Shown here piece after piece: positions 1 to 5,296 of a stretch of 7,531 nucleotides of DNA. A program made the translations under genes and the position numbers. Source of the DNA: Defluviitaleaceae bacterium. GTDB taxonomy: Bacteria > Bacillota > Clostridia > Lachnospirales > WRAX01. The notes beneath the pieces were generated by a model, which did not search any database, was not told the DNA's origin, and was given only the letters and a program-made list of their open reading frames with translations. The stretch is from the NCBI GenBank assembly GCA_009784355.1, contig WRBU01000045.1, positions 1 through 7,531 of the forward strand. Direction: 5' to 3'. How positions within the stretch are numbered: position 1 is the first letter of the stretch; every line of letters begins with the position of its first letter.

Positions 1-995
1 CCCTCACGCATTTTTGTGTCAGCAATTTTGTTTTGCATTCCAAGATAGTCCATTACGCCCATGTTGCCATTGCGTAAAGCGTCAGCGATAGCATTTGGCA
101 CTTGCGCCTCTGCTTCTACTACCTTCGAGCGCATTTCCTCTACCTGTGCTTTCATTTCTTGCTCACGAGCAATGGCAGTTGCGCGGCGTTCTTCTGCCTT
201 TGCTTGCGCAATGCGCTTGTCTGCTTCTGCTTGGTCAATTTGCAGATGTGAACCAATATTGCGCCCAACGTCAATATCTGCAATATCTATGGACAAAATT
301 TCATAAGCAGTTCCCGCATCCAAGCCTTTTGCGAGGATGGTTTGCGAAATTCTGTCAGGATTTTCTAGAACTTCTGAATGGCTGTGGGCAGAACCAATGG
401 TGGTTACAATACCCTCACCAACACGTGCCAAAATGGTTTCTTCGCCAGCACCACCAACAAGGCGGGCAATATTTGCACGTACGGTAACTTTTGCTACGGC
501 TTTAATTTCTATACCATTTATTGCCATAGCGGAAACCACGGGGGTTTCGATAATTTTTGGCATAACGCTCATACGCACCGCTTCAAAAACATCACGCCCA
601 GCAAGGTCAATGGCTGCCGCACGCTCAAACGAAAGCTCAATATTCGCACGATGTGCTGCAATTAGGGCATCCACCACATTGTCCACCCGTCCGCCAGAGA
701 GCAAATGGCTCTCCAGTTGGTTTTGGCTTATGGTAAGCCCTGCTTTTGTACCCTTTATTAAGGGATTGATAACACGATGCGGCTTAACACGACGCAGACG
801 CATACCGATTAATGAAAAAATGCTTACCTTTACACCGGCAGATATTGCCGAAATCCAAAGACCAAAGGGAATAAAGCTAAAAAATAGCCATAGAAGAATT
901 ATTGCCGCCACACCAATGACAATCATCATTATCACCCATGTTTCGATTTGAAAATCTCCAATTGTTCCCAAAACTGGCATTCCTAAAATTGGCAT
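1..995 (-). CDS. floA: Flotillin-like protein FloA (3' end cut by window edge)
   Basis: My reverse-strand translation gives 331 codons with no stop before the window edge. FloA forms flotillin-like assemblies in functional membrane microdomains of Gram-positive bacteria. Visible order: a short N-terminal stretch, a hydrophobic membrane segment at about residues 20-53 ([17 protein letters not shown] onwards), the family block [18 protein letters not shown] (64-81), a PHB/SPFH-like domain with [10 protein letters not shown] (127-136) and [17 protein letters not shown] (172-188), then an Ala/Glu-rich coiled coil (about 254-300) including [18 protein letters not shown], and the C-terminal GNMGVMDYL (310-318). 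The family is about 330 residues, so only a short tail should be missing. The start is set by AGGAGGTA at 1001-1008 on the reverse strand, five bases before the ATG. It lies downstream of nfeD, the usual partner, but separated by an unusual 211-bp gap. The N-terminus is about ten residues longer than Bacillus FloA as I remember it. The identification is firm. Confidence 0.96.
   Translation of the reverse strand, partial: MPILGMPVLGTIGDFQIETWVIMMIVIGVAAIILLWLFFSFIPFGLWISAISAGVKVSIFSLIGMRLRRVKPHRVINPLIKGTKAGLTISQNQLESHLLSGGRVDNVVDALIAAHRANIELSFERAAAIDLAGRDVFEAVRMSVMPKIIETPVVSAMAINGIEIKAVAKVTVRANIARLVGGAGEETILARVGEGIVTTIGSAHSHSEVLENPDRISQTILAKGLDAGTAYEILSIDIADIDVGRNIGSHLQIDQAEADKRIAQAKAEERRATAIAREQEMKAQVEEMRSKVVEAEAQVPNAIADALRNGNMGVMDYLGMQNKIADTKMRE
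966..995 (-). repeat. 15-bp tandem duplication at the floA start
   Basis: The first ten codons of floA are two near-identical 15-bp units, read on the reverse strand as ATGCCAATTTTAGGA and ATGCCAGTTTTGGGA (2 mismatches), encoding MPILG then MPVLG. The duplication carries the start codon, so a second in-frame ATG lies at 980. The Shine-Dalgarno sequence favours the first ATG. This repeat probably accounts for part of the longer N-terminus. Confidence 0.75.
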
Positions 996-1018
996 TGTAC
1001 TACCTCCTCAGAGCCTAT

Positions 1019-1063
1019 TTAGTATCTCCATTCCGATACCTTTTCGGCTTTATTTTCTGCCAT
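1019..1063 (-). CDS. Possible 14-residue leader peptide ORF in the palindromic element
   Basis: On the reverse strand an ATG at 1063 opens a 14-codon frame, MAENKAEKVSEWRY, ending in TAA at 1019-1021 within the outer palindrome arm. A perfect AGGAGG lies at 1076-1081, but its 12-base spacing to the ATG is longer than optimal. The peptide is hydrophilic, with no signal or membrane segment. It could be an upstream peptide for floA, a short ORF carried by the repeat element, or chance. I recognise no family. Its presence in other copies of the element with synonymous changes would support translation. Confidence 0.22.
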   Translation of the reverse strand: MAENKAEKVSEWRY

Positions 1064-1107
1064 ACCGTTTTCACGCCTCCTAGTAGATATTAAGCATATA
1101 CGTCGTC

Positions 1108-1121
1108 GGCGTGAAAACGCC
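1108..1121 (-). other. Local hairpin that competes with the long-range stem
   Basis: The sequence ggcgt-gaaa-acgcc is a 5-bp stem closed by a 4-base loop. Its bases overlap 1108-1119, which otherwise pair with 1066-1077, so the local and long-range helices exclude each other. In the minus-strand transcript this hairpin would form first, before the partner at 1066-1077 is made. That partner touches the AGGAGG at 1076-1081. Confidence 0.5.
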
Positions 1122-1175
1122 CTGACGAAAAAACGCTCGAAAATCTATCGAAAGCGAGATACTAAACAGGCTCTC

Positions 1176-1206
1176 GGTCGGTTTAAACGACCCGCCGCAA
1201 TGCGGC
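1176..1206 (-). other. Two adjacent hairpins immediately after the nfeD stop codon
   Basis: The first hairpin in transcription order is gcggc/gccgc at 1202-1206 and 1194-1198 with a 3-base loop, beginning on the base after the nfeD stop. The second is ggtcg at 1176-1180 pairing with cgacc at 1188-1192 around a 7-base loop. Neither is followed by a U-tract on the minus strand, so they do not look like intrinsic terminators. They may protect or process the mRNA end, or belong to the neighbouring palindromic element. Confidence 0.45.
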
Positions 1207-1677
1207 TTAATTTTCAATAAGTTTGACTAAAACTTTGCGGTTTTGTACGTCAATAACTTTAACACGCTTGTCAACCGCAATGAACCTCGAATCTGAAACA
1301 ACCTCTACATTCGTGCCGTTAAAATCAGCCGTACCTTGCGGACGAAGTGCGGTTTTTGTTATGCCTTCTTTGCCCAAAAAGTATTCTAGTCCGCCAATAT
1401 CCTGCACATCTTCTGCAAGCGTTTCGTTAAGTATAAATCTACCGTCCAGCTGCTTTTTGCGTAAAAAGCGGAACAGCCCGTAAACTGATGGAACAAGCAC
1501 GGCTACTTTTATAAGGATGATGAGCCAGCCAAACGGATGGAAAATGGCTGTCATTACAAAAGAACCGACAACCCCTAATATTCCAACCACGGCAAGCGGA
1601 CCAAAGCCTTCAACAAAAATGTCAACCACCAAAACAATTAGGGATATTGCAAAAAGACCCATTGCAATAGCAAACAT
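1207..1677 (-). CDS. Short-form NfeD family membrane protein
   Basis: A 156-residue protein with three predicted membrane segments at about 2-22, 27-46 and 51-70, a basic FRFLRKKQ turn at 69-76, a linker, then the NfeD C-terminal OB-fold domain at about 97-156 (LEYFLGKEGITKTALRPQGTADFNG and the following strands). The motif G-K-E-G-x-T-x-T-x-L-R-P-x-G-x-A is typical of NfeD. NfeD proteins are encoded beside SPFH/flotillin genes and are thought to act with them at the membrane. The long form, for example Bacillus YqeZ, carries an N-terminal ClpP-like serine protease domain; it is absent here, so this copy should have no protease activity. The start has a GGGGGAGA-type ribosome binding site a few bases upstream. 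floA follows in the same direction. Family assignment is strong; the molecular role of short forms is poorly defined. Confidence 0.93.
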   Translation of the reverse strand: MFAIAMGLFAISLIVLVVDIFVEGFGPLAVVGILGVVGSFVMTAIFHPFGWLIILIKVAVLVPSVYGLFRFLRKKQLDGRFILNETLAEDVQDIGGLEYFLGKEGITKTALRPQGTADFNGTNVEVVSDSRFIAVDKRVKVIDVQNRKVLVKLIEN

Positions 1678-1714
1678 AATAATCTCCCCCTATTTTAATA
1701 ATATTTAATTTCAA

Positions 1715-1726
1715 GCGTATATACGC
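1715..1726. promoter_or_regulatory. Perfect 12-bp palindrome upstream of nfeD
   Basis: The sequence GCGTATATACGC is a perfect dyad in the 83-bp AT-rich gap between the yvyF-like gene and nfeD, about 38 bp before the nfeD start. It could be an operator for a dimeric regulator or a small hairpin in the readthrough transcript. I found no convincing -35/-10 pair with proper spacing in this gap; a TTGACC lies just upstream but no suitable -10 follows. Confidence 0.3.
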
Positions 1727-1760
1727 ATAACGGGTCAAAAAGTCTGAAAGAATAAATTTT

Positions 1761-2165
1761 TTATTTTTTTGCTCTAGAATGCATTGTAACAACATTGCTT
1801 CGTGCTTCTGCTTCCAAGGCTGCTCTTGCGGCTCCAACACTATTTTCCATGGCGTCAAGGTCTTGGTTTACCTTGCTTTGGCATGGTTCACAAAAAATAC
1901 CTGTTGAAATACCCTCGCCGCACGCCTTGCATGTAAGGTCACCGCCCACAATTTCAAGCCGCCCCTCACGCAGCCAGCCTAAAATCTTTTTTGCAGATGC
2001 ACCTGTCTCAGCGGCAACATCGGCAATAAGAGTTTTGGGATTATCTCTTAAAAAGTTTTTAACGTCGTTAAAAAGGTCTTCGTCCTGCTGTATACAATCG
2101 CTGCAAATCGGCTCTCTTAATCTTGGGAATAATTTTTTGCATCTTCTGCAGTTATACATTTCCAT
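1761..2165 (-). CDS. YvyF-like flagellar-region protein (zinc knuckles flanking an HTH)
   Basis: A 134-residue protein resembling the YvyF family found in Bacillus and Clostridia flagellar regions (the TIGR03826 type). It has an N-terminal zinc knuckle with C6-x2-C9 and C21-x2-C24 in the family signature YNCRRCKKLF; a small helix-turn-helix-like segment at about 44-72 (TLIADVAAETGASAKKILGW then LREGRLEI); a second knuckle with C79-x2-C82 and C92-x2-C95; and an alanine-rich charged helical tail (about 96-134). The fold suggests nucleic-acid or protein binding, with a possible role in flagellar gene control; the function is not established. The start at 2165 (MEMYNC) is chosen because AGGAGG at 2175-2180 lies nine bases upstream. 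A longer open frame extends to 2288 but runs through the inverted-repeat element and overlaps trpS. No flagellar genes are visible nearby, so its context is atypical. Confidence 0.87.
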   Translation of the reverse strand: MEMYNCRRCKKLFPRLREPICSDCIQQDEDLFNDVKNFLRDNPKTLIADVAAETGASAKKILGWLREGRLEIVGGDLTCKACGEGISTGIFCEPCQSKVNQDLDAMENSVGAARAALEAEARSNVVTMHSRAKK

Positions 2166-2174
2166 GGGGTTTTT

Positions 2175-2180
2175 CCTCCT
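2175..2180 (-). promoter_or_regulatory. Ribosome binding site that fixes the yvyF-like start
   Basis: A perfect AGGAGG on the reverse strand with a 9-base spacer to the ATG at 2163-2165. It argues against the upstream in-frame ATG at 2288 and against the internal ATG at 2157-2159. Confidence 0.85.
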
Positions 2181-2201
2181 TATTTTTCCTCGCTCTATAC
2201 G

Positions 2202-2293
2202 AGGGTGTGTTGAAAGTTTATAAAATTCGAGTGAGGACTCTTGGTTTTGCAACGCAACCACAGCGAGAATTTTTACATTAGTCAACACACCCT
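2202..2293. repeat. 92-bp inverted-repeat element overlapping the trpS 3' end
   Basis: Perfect 12-bp terminal inverted repeats, agggtgtgttga at 2202-2213 and its complement at 2282-2293, enclose 68 bp that contains a second inner pairing (2222-2228 with 2267-2273) and two small hairpins (gagt/actc at 2229-2240; ggtt/aacc at 2243-2259). Overall it folds as a single branched hairpin. The right arm lies inside trpS and the trpS stop codon is within the element. Flanks outside the GGGTG termini read TTGTA and TCGTA on the minus strand, a possible imperfect 5-bp target duplication. It resembles a MITE or the remains of a transposon end, with no transposase. No U-tract follows, so it is not a standard terminator. 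Confidence 0.6.
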
Positions 2294-3279
2294 ACAATGA
2301 AGCCCACGGCTTCTTTGACTTTGCGTAAAATTGGGTCGCCTAACTCTTTTGCCTTTGCGGCATTTTTTTGCATAATTTGATGCAAATAGTCTTTATTTTT
2401 TGTTAAGTCACTGTATTTGCTTTGAATCGGATTTATAATTTCATCAACAACGGCCTGCCCAACAGTAGTTTTGAGATGTCCGTAGCCGCTGCCAGCAAAT
2501 TCTGCGGTGGCTTTGTCAATGCTTATGCCAAGAGTTGTTGCGTAAATTTCTAATAAATTGCTTATGCCGGGCTTGCTTTCGGGGTCGTAGCGAATTTCTG
2601 TTTCCGAGTCCGTTACGGCTCGTTTAAATTTTTTCATTACAGCCTCAGGGGCATCCAGCAAGCTAATTTGGTTTGCGGCTTCATCCGATTTTGACATCTT
2701 CTTTTCAGGGTTAGCAAGACTCATAATTCTCGCGCCGCTTTTTGGTATATAGGCTTCCGGAACAGTGAAAATATCACCGTAAACATTATTAAAACGGATG
2801 GCAATATCACGCGCAAGCTCTAAATGCTGCTTTTGGTCATCGCCAACAGGTACAAGATGCGCACCAAAAAGCAAAATATCCGCCGCCATTAAAACGGGGT
2901 AGTTGAAAAGCCCTGCATTTACATTCTCGTTGTGTTTTGAGGATTTGTCTTTATATTGCGTCATGCGCCCAAGTTCGCCCATATAAGCAAAGCAGGATAA
3001 AATCCATGAAAGCTCGGTGTGTCCGTTATAATGGGATTGGATATAGATGATATTTTCATCGGGGTCAAGCCCTGCGGCAATATAAAGAGCGAGCAAATTA
3101 AGGCTGTTTTGGCGCAATTCATTGGGGTCTTGCCTAATAGTGATTGCGTGTAAGTCTACAACACAATACAGACTATTGTATTGACTTTGCAAAGCATTCC
3201 AGTTTTTTATTGCCCCTAGGTAGTTTCCTATTTGCGGTACGCTTGTTGGTTGCATTCCAGAGAAAATGATTTTTTTCAT
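2278..3279 (-). CDS. trpS: Tryptophanyl-tRNA synthetase
   Basis: A 333-residue class Ic aminoacyl-tRNA synthetase that joins tryptophan to tRNA-Trp in the cytoplasm using ATP. The N-terminal SGMQPTSVPQIGNYLGA (7-23) holds the HIGH-equivalent P-x-I-G-N-Y. Further family blocks are the YNGHTELSWILSC stretch (84-96), RMTQYKDKS (105-113), NYPVLMAADILLF (126-138) and PVGDDQKQHLELARDIA (144-160). The KMSKS signature is at 194-198, and DSETEIRYDPESKPGISNLL (224-243) is typical of the bacterial enzyme. Length matches the family. The start has a GAGGTG ribosome binding site five bases upstream. It has its own sigma-A promoter about 25-50 bp upstream and a leader of only about 18 bases, so there is no room for a T-box. 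The last five residues, VGCVD, are encoded by the arm of the inverted-repeat element and look like an acquired tail after the usual VGFI-like ending. Confidence 0.98.
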   Translation of the reverse strand: MKKIIFSGMQPTSVPQIGNYLGAIKNWNALQSQYNSLYCVVDLHAITIRQDPNELRQNSLNLLALYIAAGLDPDENIIYIQSHYNGHTELSWILSCFAYMGELGRMTQYKDKSSKHNENVNAGLFNYPVLMAADILLFGAHLVPVGDDQKQHLELARDIAIRFNNVYGDIFTVPEAYIPKSGARIMSLANPEKKMSKSDEAANQISLLDAPEAVMKKFKRAVTDSETEIRYDPESKPGISNLLEIYATTLGISIDKATAEFAGSGYGHLKTTVGQAVVDEIINPIQSKYSDLTKNKDYLHQIMQKNAAKAKELGDPILRKVKEAVGFIVGCVD

Positions 3280-3302
3280 AATGTCACCTCTTGTAGCTTC
3301 TA

Positions 3303-3331
3303 ATTATATCACAGTTTTTTCGTTTTGTCAA
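3303..3331 (-). promoter_or_regulatory. Sigma-A promoter of trpS
   Basis: On the reverse strand TTGACA (3326-3331) and TATAAT (3303-3308) are both perfect consensus hexamers separated by exactly 17 bases, and TGn just before the -10 makes it an extended -10 as well. Transcription should begin near 3296-3298, giving a leader of about 18 bases before the trpS ATG. The TGA stop of the upstream lipoprotein gene (3328-3330) is inside the -35 hexamer. Strong constitutive expression is expected. Confidence 0.92.
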
Positions 3332-4713
3332 TAAATTAAAAACCAATTTTGCACCCCGTGGAAAATATGTGTATTAGTTGGTGAAAAATCGCCGTGTAAG
3401 CGGGTTGACGTGAATAAAATATTACCACGGCGACCAAGCTCAATTATCGGCAGGTCATCCAAAGGCAAAGGTGTATTGCCAAAAATCTGTAAGAAATCCC
3501 AATTTTCGGGGTTTTGTAAGTATATTGTTGCCACGGCTAAATCAAAATTGCCGCTATTTATTTGAGAAGAAAAAATTTCTGGCGGTAAAATATATAGAAT
3601 TGACTCGATGCCGTGGTTTAGTAACTGGCTATAAAGATTTTGGGCATACATAACGGCTTGGATATTTTGTTCGTTGGCTATGATGGTTAGCTCTTGCGGG
3701 ATATACTCCAAAACAGCAAAATTTTCTGTGGTTGGATTTCCTATTGCATAGCGGAGAGAAAAGTCATCAAAAATGGAATTATTGCGGTTAAAGGCAATAA
3801 AGTCAAGGTTATGGGGAGGCAAAACTGCGGCGGGATTTTTACCCAAAGCACGCATACGTCCCGCCTCGCTTTGACTTGCCACAAAAACATCAATTAAACC
3901 ACGGGAAAAGGCGTGGTCGGCATCTGCAATGTCTCGCAAAATTGTAGCGGTGATAAATTGTATATACGGAGTACCGCCGGGGGCATTGTCGTTTGACATC
4001 AGCCCTAAATGGCTTGCTGCCACATAACTATGAAACCGAAAAGGTCCATTGCCGATGGGATGCATATTTCGGGGTGCAGTCAAATTTGTGGTAGAAACGC
4101 CCGTATAGTAGTGGCTGGGGATTATAGGAAAATCCAGCGAATACATCATTTGCCAATTAGGGGCAGAGAGGTTAATGTGAAGGGTTCTTGCGTCGGATAT
4201 GTTTGTGGATGTGATATTCTCCACATTTTGGCGGTAAACCGCTGTTTGGGGTGCATTCCAGCGTAAAATATTGATGGAAAACTGAATGTCTGTTGAGGTT
4301 ATAGGCATACCGTCTTCCCAAAAAATATTTTCACGCAGGGTTACGGTGAGGCTTTGACCGCTTGGCGCAAATACGATACTCTCGATAATGGCGGGGTTTG
4401 ATATTGGGGAATTGTTTTGGTCAAAAACAACAAGCGGCTCAAAAATAAGGCGCAAAACCTGTGCCAAATGCGGGTCAGAATTTAATAAAGGGTTAAGCGT
4501 TTGAGGCATAGGCATTGCGATGTTAATATGCCCTCCGTGGGTTGGAGCGAGAGCGGGGGCTTCGTCTTGCTCTTCATCATTATCTTGCGGCTCTTGCGGC
4601 AAATTGGTTTCAAAATTAGGCTCATAAAGCGGTTGCAAATTACTTTGTCCCCCGCACGCCGCCAGAATTACTATTCCTAATAACATTATCAAAAAAATCA
4701 TGTACTTTTTCAT
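3328..4713 (-). CDS. Family-5 extracellular solute-binding lipoprotein, internally short
   Basis: A 461-residue lipoprotein of the SBP_bac_5 (OppA/DppA) type, which normally captures peptides, nickel or similar ligands for an ABC importer. The signal peptide MKKYMIFLIMLLGIVILAAC ends in a lipobox with Cys20 as the lipidated residue, followed by an acidic linker (about 36-53). Family blocks are TLNPL (72-76), the RENIFWEDGMPITSTDIQF region (127-145), FPIIPSHYY (195-203), PIGNGPFRF (219-227) and LDFIAFNRNNSIFDDFSLRYAI (303-324). After that the frame goes almost directly to ELTIIANEQN (341-350), so roughly a hundred residues of the usual domain seem absent; relatives are commonly about 530 residues or more. 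No stop or frameshift is visible. There is no permease or ATPase gene nearby. The start is set by AGGAGA five bases upstream and lies within coaE. Family is firm; ligand and transport role are unknown. Confidence 0.88.
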   Translation of the reverse strand: MKKYMIFLIMLLGIVILAACGGQSNLQPLYEPNFETNLPQEPQDNDEEQDEAPALAPTHGGHINIAMPMPQTLNPLLNSDPHLAQVLRLIFEPLVVFDQNNSPISNPAIIESIVFAPSGQSLTVTLRENIFWEDGMPITSTDIQFSINILRWNAPQTAVYRQNVENITSTNISDARTLHINLSAPNWQMMYSLDFPIIPSHYYTGVSTTNLTAPRNMHPIGNGPFRFHSYVAASHLGLMSNDNAPGGTPYIQFITATILRDIADADHAFSRGLIDVFVASQSEAGRMRALGKNPAAVLPPHNLDFIAFNRNNSIFDDFSLRYAIGNPTTENFAVLEYIPQELTIIANEQNIQAVMYAQNLYSQLLNHGIESILYILPPEIFSSQINSGNFDLAVATIYLQNPENWDFLQIFGNTPLPLDDLPIIELGRRGNILFTSTRLHGDFSPTNTHIFHGVQNWFLIY

Positions 4714-5296
4714 TTAAATCTCCTAAATTACTATCGTTGTGAATTTCGTGAGTGATAAACTGCCGCACAAAGCAATCGGACTTCTGGGAGTTTATGCGGT
4801 TTTTGGCGGCTCCACGGGCAATGTTATCCCGATACATTATGCGGCTTACGCGCTCATCAATAGGAGCAAAAACCCCAAGCACAGCACGGCATATTTTGTG
4901 CAATCCCATTTCAATAAGCACGGCGGCATCAATGGCAAAGATGCGGTTTTTGCTCGACATAATGCGGCTTTGCACCTCTTTAATGATAAAAGGGTGGGTT
5001 ATTGCCGACAGTCTTGTAAGTGTATCTGTATTTGAAAACACTATTTTGCCAAGTTTTTTGCGACAAATCTCATCACCCTCGCCAAGGATTTCTTCCCCAA
5101 AAATTGCAATAATTTGATGGTATGCTGAGTTTGGATATTCTTTTAACAAAGCATTATGCCCAATGAGGTCGGCATTGATAATTTCAACTTCCAACCCTTC
5201 CAAAATTTCGCAAACTTTGGATTTTCCAGCTCCGCTGCCACCAACTATACCAATGGTGAGCTTACTATTGTAAGGAGATATATTATTTTGCATCAT
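4640..5296 (-). CDS. coaE: Dephospho-CoA kinase
   Basis: A 218-residue P-loop kinase for the last step of coenzyme A synthesis, phosphorylating the 3'-hydroxyl of dephospho-CoA with ATP in the cytoplasm. It has the Walker A GGSGAGKS (19-26), the NADLIGH segment (41-47) with Asp43 as the likely catalytic acid/base, the LSAITHPFI region, an AIDAAVLIEMGLHKICRAV stretch matching the family's D-x-PLL-x-E-x-G block, and RIMYRDNIARGAAKNRINSQ for the LID/CoA-binding part. The C-terminal part is divergent and ends in an unusual SGGVRGTK tail. The start at 5296 (MMQNN) is preferred because a GGGGG run lies about nine bases upstream; 5293 is also possible, and a longer frame reaches 5323 inside polA. 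It overlaps polA by 14 bp and the lipoprotein gene by 74 bp, so the three are probably co-transcribed and translationally coupled. The polA-coaE order is common in Firmicutes. Confidence 0.93.
   Translation of the reverse strand: MMQNNISPYNSKLTIGIVGGSGAGKSKVCEILEGLEVEIINADLIGHNALLKEYPNSAYHQIIAIFGEEILGEGDEICRKKLGKIVFSNTDTLTRLSAITHPFIIKEVQSRIMSSKNRIFAIDAAVLIEMGLHKICRAVLGVFAPIDERVSRIMYRDNIARGAAKNRINSQKSDCFVRQFITHEIHNDSNLGDLNEKVHDFFDNVIRNSNSGGVRGTK
4719..4724 (-). promoter_or_regulatory. Ribosome binding site of the lipoprotein gene, inside coaE
   Basis: AGGAGA on the reverse strand, five bases before the ATG at 4711-4713. It lies within the coaE reading frame (codons for Leu-Gly-Asp-Leu near its C-terminus) and supports the long overlap as real rather than a wrong start choice. 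Confidence 0.8.

Larger units (their letters stand above)
1010..1174 (-). repeat. Long nested palindromic element between nfeD and floA (MITE-like or structured RNA)
   Basis: The outer arms 1010-1028 and 1156-1174 are 19-bp inverted repeats with one mismatch (1017/1167). In RNA from the gene-bearing minus strand that pair is a U-G wobble, so the helix would be unbroken. Inside, 1034-1038 pairs with 1146-1150, 1041-1046 with 1138-1143, and 1066-1077 with 1108-1119 (12 bp, perfect), leaving a 30-base loop at 1078-1107. The whole stretch can therefore fold as one long interrupted hairpin whose base ends two bases before the floA Shine-Dalgarno. No transposase and no clear target-site duplication are visible. 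It may be a small non-autonomous palindromic repeat or a structured leader of floA. The window holds no second copy, so repeat status is inferred. Confidence 0.7.

Noticed and set aside
337..951. A 204-codon open frame on the plus strand
   Set aside because: It is antisense to floA, has low-complexity Ser/Thr/Ile-rich composition, no recognisable domain, and the reverse frame is a clear FloA.
1678..1760. Sigma-A promoter for nfeD starting at TTGACC
   Set aside because: No -10-like hexamer is found 16-18 bases downstream; the TATA-like runs are at 11 and about 29 bases.
1622..1858. A 78-codon minus-strand frame spanning the yvyF-like end and the nfeD start
   Set aside because: It overlaps two well-supported genes in a different frame and has no good ribosome binding site or homology.
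2188..2204. cctcg/cgagg hairpin as a trpS terminator
   Set aside because: The stem is only 5 bp and is followed on the minus strand by an A-rich rather than U-rich run just before the next ribosome binding site.
1795..2223. A 142-codon open frame on the plus strand
   Set aside because: It is antisense to the yvyF-like gene and the inverted-repeat element, and has no domain.
3280..3327. T-box or other riboswitch upstream of trpS
   Set aside because: The promoter is immediately upstream and leaves only about 18 bases of leader.
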